Positions 6,673 through 11,250 of a stretch of DNA of 11,250 nucleotides are shown here, piece after piece (the stretch's first letter is position 1; each line of letters opens with the position of its first letter). The stretch spans positions 1 through 11,250 of the forward strand of contig WTBX01000381.1 in NCBI GenBank assembly GCA_013138855.1. The letters run 5' to 3'. This DNA comes from Methylococcaceae bacterium (GTDB taxonomy: Bacteria > Pseudomonadota > Gammaproteobacteria > Methylococcales > Methylomonadaceae). The translations under genes and the position numbers were made by a program. The notes under the pieces are model-generated. The model saw only the letters and a list, made by a program, of their open reading frames with translations, did no database searches and was not told the DNA's origin.

Positions 6673-7869
6673 CTACGCGCTAATTTCAACTCGTGCAAAT
6701 TTCCGTTTACCTACTTGATAAACTTGCTGAGTCCCAACAGCAATAACCAATTTAGGATCAGAAACTTTCTCGCCATCAATTTTAACCGCACCTTGCTTAA
6801 TCATACGCATCGCATCAGAGGTACTTTTAGTTAAACCTGCTGCTTTCAAAATATTGGCAATCGCTAAACCTTCAGACTCAGCTGTAAGCGACACCTCATC
6901 CATTTCATCAGGTATTGCACCACGCTGAAAACGCGCCTCAAAATTCTCTAAGGCTTTTTTAGCCGCTTCCGCATCATGAAAACGCTCAATAATTTCCTGT
7001 GCTAATAAAACTTTATAATTACGCGGGTTCGCGCCCTGCTCACATTCAACTTGCCATTGACTAATCTCAGTCATCGGTCTGAAACTTAATAACTCAAAAT
7101 AACGCCACATCAATTCATCAGAAATCGACATAATCTTGCCAAACATTTCATCAGCAGGTTCAGAGACACCTATATAATTATTTAAAGATTTAGACATTTT
7201 CTGTACGCCGTCCAAACCTTCTAATATAGGCATGGTAATCACAACTTGCGGTTTTTGTCCGTAAATTGCTTGTAATTGTCGCCCGACTAATAAGTTAAAT
7301 TTTTGATCTGTACCACCTAATTCAACATCCGCTTTCATTTCAACCGAATCATAGCCCTGAATTAACGGATATAAAAATTCATGAATCGCAATCGGTTGTC
7401 CGCCTTTAAAACGCTTATTAAAATCATCACGCTCTAACATTCTCGCAACCGTATGTTTTGCCGCTAATTGAATTAAATCCGCTGGAGACATCGCATTCAT
7501 CCAGCTAGAATTAAATAATATTTCAGTTTTATCAGGGTCTAAAATTTTAAAGACTTGTTCTTGATAGGTTTTAGCATTTTCTAACACATCTTCACGAGTC
7601 AACGGCTTACGGGTGACATTTTTCCCTGTCGGGTCGCCAATCATCCCCGTAAAATCACCGATTAAAAATAAAATCTGATGCCCAGCGTCTTGAAATTGCT
7701 TTAATTTATTAATTAAAACCGTATGCCCTAAATGCAAATCTGGCGCGGTAGGGTCAAAACCTGCCTTAATTCGTAAAGGTCGCCCTTCTTCTAATTTCTT
7801 GACTAACTCCGCTTTAACTAAAACCTCATCCGCCCCTCTAATCAAGCTTTCCAGCATATTTTCCTGCAC
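6673..7869 (-). CDS. tyrS: Tyrosyl-tRNA synthetase
   Basis: This class I aminoacyl-tRNA synthetase charges tRNA-Tyr with tyrosine in the cytoplasm. At 398 residues it matches the Pseudomonas-type TyrRS. The HIGH-equivalent motif is HLGH (46-49) in 'DPTAPDLHLGHT'. The KMSKS loop is intact (224-228). Substrate-pocket segments include 'GDFTGMIGDPTGK' (71-83) and 'YPLIQGYDSVEMKADVELGG' (167-186). An S4-type RNA-binding domain occupies about 333-395. The start is GTG at 7869: GGAG (7876-7879) lies 6 nt upstream, whereas the in-frame ATG at residue 5 would be too far from it. The gene is divergent from the M23 endopeptidase gene and convergent with the pump gene, so it is not part of the efflux unit. 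Confidence 0.97.
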   Translation of the reverse strand: MQENMLESLIRGADEVLVKAELVKKLEEGRPLRIKAGFDPTAPDLHLGHTVLINKLKQFQDAGHQILFLIGDFTGMIGDPTGKNVTRKPLTREDVLENAKTYQEQVFKILDPDKTEILFNSSWMNAMSPADLIQLAAKHTVARMLERDDFNKRFKGGQPIAIHEFLYPLIQGYDSVEMKADVELGGTDQKFNLLVGRQLQAIYGQKPQVVITMPILEGLDGVQKMSKSLNNYIGVSEPADEMFGKIMSISDELMWRYFELLSFRPMTEISQWQVECEQGANPRNYKVLLAQEIIERFHDAEAAKKALENFEARFQRGAIPDEMDEVSLTAESEGLAIANILKAAGLTKSTSDAMRMIKQGAVKIDGEKVSDPKLVIAVGTQQVYQVGKRKFARVEISA

Positions 7870-7903
7870 TTACTTCTCCAACAAATTGAATTTTAATAAC
7901 AAT

Positions 7904-7909
7904 ATTATA
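7904..7909 (-). promoter_or_regulatory. Candidate -10 box of tyrS
   Basis: On the minus strand TATAAT lies 34 nt upstream of the GTG start. No good -35 hexamer is found at 16-18 nt spacing, so support rests on the perfect -10 box and its position. Confidence 0.35.
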
Positions 7910-7954
7910 TGATTAGTTGAGGGGTTTTGCTGGAAAAATAACTTGCTCTTAGTC

Positions 7955-7960
7955 TATAAT
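7955..7960 (+). promoter_or_regulatory. Candidate -10 box of the M23 endopeptidase-anmK unit
   Basis: A perfect TATAAT lies 70 nt upstream of the GTG start of the endopeptidase gene. The 17-nt-spaced position reads GGAAAA, which is a poor -35, so the promoter may depend on an activator or be weaker than it looks. Confidence 0.35.
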
Positions 7961-8030
7961 CAGTTAACGCTAGACGAAACTTATTTTATTAAGCTCTAGT
8001 TACTACTTCTTAACTACCTAAAGAACCTTT

Positions 8031-9374
8031 GTGAAAAACAAACTTTATCAATCTTTATTTTTAGGAATTACTTCCGCCATTGCAGCCAGCGCAAGCTACG
8101 CATTGATAACGCCACGGAATGTTGAGATACAGGCTAGTGTAAGCAGTTTGGCTACCCCTTCAATTTATGAAGAAACCGCTAACTTTTTAGGACACACCGC
8201 AGAATTAGAACAACCCATCAGACCCCGCAAAATTGACCATGTTATTCAGTCTGGCGAAAATCTTTCTTCCATTTTTCCGCTATACGGTCTGGACAACAAT
8301 ACTCTTGATAAAATCACTAAAGCAAATGAGATTGGCGCACGTTTCGCCGACCTTGCTGTCGATAAAATATTAAAAATCGAACTTGATAAAGAGTACAACC
8401 TTGAAAGCCTAGTCTATAAGAAAGACTTAGTGCATACCTTAATCGCCTCTAAAAATGGTGATGCTTTTGATGTTCGTATGGACAGCAAAGAGCTGGAAGA
8501 AACAGAAACCCTAGCACAAGGCACGATTACATCCAGCCTTTCTAACGATGGTCAAAAAGCAGGCTTATCGCCTAGCATCATCAACAAACTCGCAGATAAA
8601 ATCTTTGCTTGGGACATCGACTTTAACAAAGACTTACAAGTAGACGACAAATTCACCGTCATTTACGAACAATCCATAGTTGATGGACAACGCTTTGACA
8701 CTGGCGAAGTTTTAGCTGCCGAATTTATTATTAGTGGTAAATCTTATTCTGCCGTTCGTTATAAAGATAAGGAAGGTAATGTTGAATATTACTCTCCTCA
8801 AGGCAAAAACATCCGCAAAATACGTAAAACTTTTTTACGTAGCCCGATTGAATTTGCTAGAGTCAGCTCGCATTTCAACCTTCGCAGAAAACACCCTATC
8901 CTAAACCGTATCCGCGCTCATAGAGGCGTTGATTATGCTGCAAGAAGTGGCACGCCCATTCAAACAGTCGGTGATGGTAAAATCGTTTTCAGAGGTCGTA
9001 AAGGCGGCTATGGTAATGTTGTTATCGTTCAACATGATGATAAAAAATATAAATCCCTTTATGCACATATGTCTAAATTCAATGGTAAATTTAAAATAGG
9101 CAGCAAAGTAAAACAGGGTGATGTCGTCGGTTATGTCGGTAAATCTGGTCTTGCAACAGGCCCGCATTTACATTATGAATTTCTTGTTAGCGGCACGCAT
9201 AAAAACCCATTAACCGTAAAATTACCGCGTACCGAACCTAAGAAAAATAAAGCCTTCATAGCTCGCTTTAAAGCACAAACTCAACCTTATCTAAACAGAC
9301 TGAACGAATCCTCAACAGATACGGCTGAAATTAAAGCAGAAGCGTTATTCGATAAACAAGTCAAAAAACTGTAA
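8031..9374 (+). CDS. M23 family peptidoglycan endopeptidase with OapA/LysM-like domain (MepM-like)
   Basis: This 447-residue envelope zinc endopeptidase probably cleaves peptide cross-links in peptidoglycan to allow wall growth. A signal peptide or membrane anchor spans about 6-26. An OapA/LysM-like domain, likely sugar-binding, begins with 'VIQSGENLSSIF' (71-82). The C-terminal LytM domain (about 275-395) has the full catalytic set: zinc ligands H297 and D301 (HRGVD) and H381, plus H346 in 'YAHM' and H379 in 'GPHLHYEF'. All LytM residues I expect are present, so the enzyme should be active. The start is GTG with only a weak AAAGAA upstream; the N-terminal hydrophobic segment directly after it supports the choice. 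The same neighbourhood (tyrS, M23 peptidase, anmK) is known in Pseudomonas. It likely shares a transcript with anmK, 15 nt downstream. Confidence 0.92.
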   Translation: MKNKLYQSLFLGITSAIAASASYALITPRNVEIQASVSSLATPSIYEETANFLGHTAELEQPIRPRKIDHVIQSGENLSSIFPLYGLDNNTLDKITKANEIGARFADLAVDKILKIELDKEYNLESLVYKKDLVHTLIASKNGDAFDVRMDSKELEETETLAQGTITSSLSNDGQKAGLSPSIINKLADKIFAWDIDFNKDLQVDDKFTVIYEQSIVDGQRFDTGEVLAAEFIISGKSYSAVRYKDKEGNVEYYSPQGKNIRKIRKTFLRSPIEFARVSSHFNLRRKHPILNRIRAHRGVDYAARSGTPIQTVGDGKIVFRGRKGGYGNVVIVQHDDKKYKSLYAHMSKFNGKFKIGSKVKQGDVVGYVGKSGLATGPHLHYEFLVSGTHKNPLTVKLPRTEPKKNKAFIARFKAQTQPYLNRLNESSTDTAEIKAEALFDKQVKKL

Positions 9375-9389
9375 ACATTCTTTAACTTA

Positions 9390-10490
9390 ATGTCCGATTT
9401 TTATATCGGGCTTATGTCTGGGACCAGCGTCGATGGTATCGATGCTGGTCTTGTTGATTTTAGCCCCGAAAAACCTGAACTTATTGCCTTTGAATACCAG
9501 CCATTTTCGGCAGAAATCAAAGAAAAAATTCAACGTCTTAGCTCAGACCAGCCTTTATTTTTAAAAGAATACGGTGCATTAGATTGTCAACTTGGACATT
9601 TATTTGCTGACAGCGTTAATCAATTACTCAATAAAGCCACACTCTCTGCATCTGAGATTACCGCTATTGGCAGTCATGGACAAACCCTATATCACGCCCC
9701 TGACAGCCTCCTGCCTTTTTCTTTACAAATTGGCGACCCCAATATCATTGTCGAAAAAACAGGCATCACCACGGTAGCAGATTTTCGCCGCCGCGATATA
9801 GCTGCGCATGGTCAAGGCGCACCGTTAACCCCAACCTTTCATCAAGCCATGTTCCAACAGCCTGATAGAAATATCTGTGTGGTTAATATTGGCGGCATTG
9901 CGAATATCACCGCGCTCTCTAACAAAAAAACAATTGCATTTGATACTGGCACAGGCAACACCTTAATGGATTACTGGTGTCAAAAACACCTGAAACAAAA
10001 CTATGATAAAAATGGTCACTGGGCAAATAGCGGTGCAATCATTCCAGAATTACTCAAAGCCTTTAAAGACGCGGATTACTTCAAACTCCCCCCTCCTAAA
10101 AGTACAGGCAAAGAATATTTTTCTGCCAATTGGTTAGAAAAGCATCTAGGCATCAACACGAATTATAAAGTTGAAGATGTGCAAGCAACCCTCTGCCAGC
10201 TTACCGCTGATACGATTATTGAAGCCGTGCGAGAATATGCTAAAGACACAGAAGAATTATTAATTTGTGGCGGTGGTGCGCATAACAAACACCTTTTTTC
10301 CTTATTAGAAAAACAAGGTTATCAGGTAAATTCCACTGAAAAATATGGCATTCATCCCGATCATGTAGAAGCAATGGCCTTTGCATGGCTTGCCAGACAA
10401 ACCATGAATAACTTATCTGGCAACCTTATTGAAGTCACTGGCGCAAATTCACCCGTAATTTTGGGTGGAATCTACCCTAAGATAAACTAA
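9390..10490 (+). CDS. anmK: Anhydro-N-acetylmuramic acid kinase
   Basis: AnmK phosphorylates and opens 1,6-anhydro-N-acetylmuramic acid, giving MurNAc-6-phosphate in the cytoplasm during cell-wall recycling. The 366-residue length agrees with E. coli AnmK (369). The ATP-binding opening 'GLMSGTSVDGIDAG' (7-20) is intact. Other family segments are 'GDPNIIVEKTGITTVADFRR' (115-134), 'NIGGIANIT' (166-174), 'DTGTGN' (185-190, with D185 as the predicted catalytic base) and 'CGGGAHN' (293-299). E327 in 'DHVEAMAFAWLA' corresponds to the conserved E326 of E. coli AnmK. It follows the M23 endopeptidase gene by 15 nt, fitting a joint role: one enzyme releases wall fragments and the other recycles a sugar from them. 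No Shine-Dalgarno sequence is visible, so translation may be coupled to the upstream gene. Confidence 0.97.
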   Translation: MSDFYIGLMSGTSVDGIDAGLVDFSPEKPELIAFEYQPFSAEIKEKIQRLSSDQPLFLKEYGALDCQLGHLFADSVNQLLNKATLSASEITAIGSHGQTLYHAPDSLLPFSLQIGDPNIIVEKTGITTVADFRRRDIAAHGQGAPLTPTFHQAMFQQPDRNICVVNIGGIANITALSNKKTIAFDTGTGNTLMDYWCQKHLKQNYDKNGHWANSGAIIPELLKAFKDADYFKLPPPKSTGKEYFSANWLEKHLGINTNYKVEDVQATLCQLTADTIIEAVREYAKDTEELLICGGGAHNKHLFSLLEKQGYQVNSTEKYGIHPDHVEAMAFAWLARQTMNNLSGNLIEVTGANSPVILGGIYPKIN

Positions 10491-10517
10491 ATTTTACGGG
10501 AATGTAACTACTCTGGG

Positions 10518-10757
10518 GTGTCGGGACTTTTAGTTGCGCACGAAGTTGATGTGTCACAAAAAATAAATGAAATACCGCAAAGAGCCGTTTATGGGATTGT
10601 TACCGATGGTAACTTATGGCAGTTTGGGAAGTTAATTGAGGATGTGTTTTTTCAACATTCAGCAAATTTTACGATTGATAAACTTTCAAAACTTTATGAG
10701 ACCTTGGAGTATCTTGCACAATTAGTTGAGCAGGACGAGGATAATTTGATTAGCTAA
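10518..10757 (+). pseudogene. C-terminal remnant of a nuclease-fold (HsdR N-terminal-like) hypothetical protein
   Basis: This 79-residue reading frame (GTG start) contains 'YGIVTDGNLWQFGKL' (24-38). That segment resembles the C-terminal part of hypothetical proteins of roughly 200 residues common in cyanobacteria and some gammaproteobacteria. Those are related to the type I restriction HsdR N-terminal or PD-(D/E)XK fold, with a catalytic 'VEAK'-type motif upstream. Nothing resembling that motif is present here, since anmK ends 27 nt before the GTG. The frame is the same as anmK, and the codons between the anmK stop and the GTG are open, so the remnant probably began further upstream before truncation. 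No suitable ribosome binding site is seen. It could instead be a genuine small protein. The family assignment is from memory of the motif and is moderate only. Confidence 0.5.
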
Positions 10758-10761
10758 ATAA

Positions 10762-10799
10762 GGTGGATAAAGTCATTAAAAGAATAACTTTTATCCACC
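10762..10799. terminator. Stem-loop terminator between the remnant ORF and erpA
   Basis: GGTGGATAAA (10762-10771) and TTTATCCACC (10790-10799) are perfectly complementary over 10 bp. The pairing can extend by 2 bp past a one-base bulge. On the minus strand it is followed by TTATTT, which suits termination of erpA transcripts; on the plus strand the following sequence is AT-rich with few consecutive Ts. Confidence 0.65.
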
Positions 10800-10809
10800 C
10801 ATTTAAATA

Positions 10810-11142
10810 TTAAGCTGAAAATGATGAGCCACAACCGCAAGTGGTTGAAGCATTGGGATTACGAATTACAAACTGCGCTCCAGATAAATCTTCTTTGTAA
10901 TCAATCTCTGCACCGTTTAAATATTCAATGCTCATTGAGTCAACTAAAACGGTTACGCCAGATTTTTCAACTTGCGTATCATCTTCGTTCACTTCTTCAT
11001 CAAAGGTAAAGCCGTATTGAAAGCCTGAGCAACCACCACCTGAGACATAAACTCTCAGTTTTAAATTGTCATTACCTTCATCAGCAATCAAAGCACTGAC
11101 TTTTTCAGCCGCGCTATCAGTAAAAATAATTGGTTCTGCCAT
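10810..11142 (-). CDS. erpA: Iron-sulfur cluster carrier/insertion protein ErpA
   Basis: ErpA is an A-type carrier that receives Fe-S clusters from the ISC or SUF machinery and delivers them to apoproteins in the cytoplasm. The protein is 110 residues from the chosen start, close to E. coli ErpA (114). It has 'LKLRVYVSGGGCSGFQYGFTFD' at 27-48, which contains the first cluster cysteine C38, and the C-terminal pair C102/C104 in 'TTCGCGSSF'. These three cysteines are the conserved cluster ligands. The frame stays open to a TTG at 11205, adding 21 residues (a hydrophobic stretch starting MTKILGIVIL), but that TTG lies in the predicted -35 box and ErpA is cytosolic, so ATG 11142 is preferred. ATG at 11151 is a possible alternative three codons upstream. 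Neither has a clear Shine-Dalgarno sequence. Its position near anmK matches Pseudomonas-type gene order. Confidence 0.95.
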   Translation of the reverse strand: MAEPIIFTDSAAEKVSALIADEGNDNLKLRVYVSGGGCSGFQYGFTFDEEVNEDDTQVEKSGVTVLVDSMSIEYLNGAEIDYKEDLSGAQFVIRNPNASTTCGCGSSFSA

Positions 11143-11176
11143 AGTTTTCATAGGGTTAATAGTTAAAGTTATACAA

Positions 11177-11205
11177 AGTATGACTATTCCTAGTATTTTA
11201 GTCAA
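11177..11205 (-). promoter_or_regulatory. Candidate erpA promoter
   Basis: On the minus strand TTGACT (11205 to 11200) is a 5/6 -35 match. Seventeen nt later comes CATACT (11182 to 11177), a 4/6 -10 match. The predicted transcript would start near 11170, about 28 nt before the ATG at 11142. Confidence 0.45.
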
Positions 11206-11209
11206 GAAT
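11185..11209 (-). promoter_or_regulatory. Possible IscR type 1-like site (one strong half)
   Basis: Against the E. coli type 1 IscR consensus (ATASYYGACT, RWWWY, AGTCRRSTAT), the minus-strand sequence beginning ATTCTTGACTAAAAT matches 14 of the first 15 positions. Only 4 of the last 10 match. It overlaps the predicted -35 box, as expected for repression. E. coli erpA is controlled by IscR; extension to this organism is inferred. Confidence 0.3.
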
Positions 11210-11250
11210 TAGTCTTTGCTTTACAACTCGCGTTTACGGTTTCTTAAAAA

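Noticed and set aside
8901..9167. 88-codon minus-strand frame inside the M23 endopeptidase gene
   Set aside because: It is antisense to the catalytic LytM domain, with no independent evidence.
9592..9777. 61-codon plus-strand frame overlapping anmK
   Set aside because: It is out of frame with conserved AnmK motifs and has no ribosome binding site or domain.
10591..10605. Palindrome GTTACCGATGGTAAC inside the remnant ORF, containing ACCGAT
   Set aside because: Only the ACCGAT core resembles the operators, the dyad arrangement differs, and it lies in the conserved 'VTDG' coding block.
10821..11009. 62-codon plus-strand frame opposite erpA
   Set aside because: It is antisense to the conserved ErpA C-terminal half; a shadow frame.
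11143..11205. N-terminal 21-residue hydrophobic extension of ErpA from a TTG codon
   Set aside because: The family is cytosolic and about 110-115 residues long, homology begins after the ATG at 11142, and the TTG coincides with a promoter-like element.
1..11250. CRISPR arrays, tRNA/rRNA genes, insertion sequences
   Set aside because: No regularly spaced direct repeats, cloverleaf-type sequences, rRNA segments or transposase-like frames were seen.

Overview
The window is a low-GC stretch of a gammaproteobacterial chromosome. The strongest taxonomic clue is the block tyrS (divergent) / M23 endopeptidase / anmK / erpA, an order familiar from Pseudomonas-like genomes. A low-GC methanotroph (Methylococcales) or sulfur-oxidiser-type lineage is a guess from codon use and intergenic repeat style, not a demonstrated assignment.

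Region 1 (about 230-6552) is a self-contained regulated efflux module. A BlaI/MecI-type winged-helix repressor overlaps by 4 nt a BlaR1-like M56 membrane metallopeptidase. These are followed by an RND periplasmic adaptor lipoprotein and a heavy-metal-type (CzcA/CusA) RND pump. The repressor gene has a textbook sigma70 promoter (TTGACA, 17 nt, TATAAT). A 17-bp dyad, ACCGATTGACAGTCGGT, covers its -35 box. The same dyad recurs, in inverted orientation and as a perfect palindrome (ACCGATTATTAATCGGT), just upstream of the adaptor gene. This ties the regulator pair to the pump. The M56 protein has no penicillin-binding sensor domain. It carries instead a His/Cys-rich loop between its second and third membrane helices. 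I infer a proteolytic BlaR/BlaI-style switch whose signal is a metal rather than a beta-lactam. No outer-membrane factor (CzcC/TolC type) and no beta-lactamase lie in the window.

Region 2 (6543-6672) is a convergent intergenic space with a long hairpin. Next come tyrS (minus strand) and, divergently, a membrane-anchored M23 peptidoglycan endopeptidase and anmK (anhydro-N-acetylmuramic acid kinase). The last two are cell-wall turnover and recycling genes, 15 nt apart.

Region 3 (10491-11250) holds a short ORF that looks like the C-terminal remnant of a larger nuclease-fold protein. A stem-loop terminator separates it from the convergent iron-sulfur carrier gene erpA (minus strand). The erpA upstream region contains a promoter-like element overlapping a strong match to one half of an IscR type 1 site. 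Bases 1-230 contain no gene I can support.
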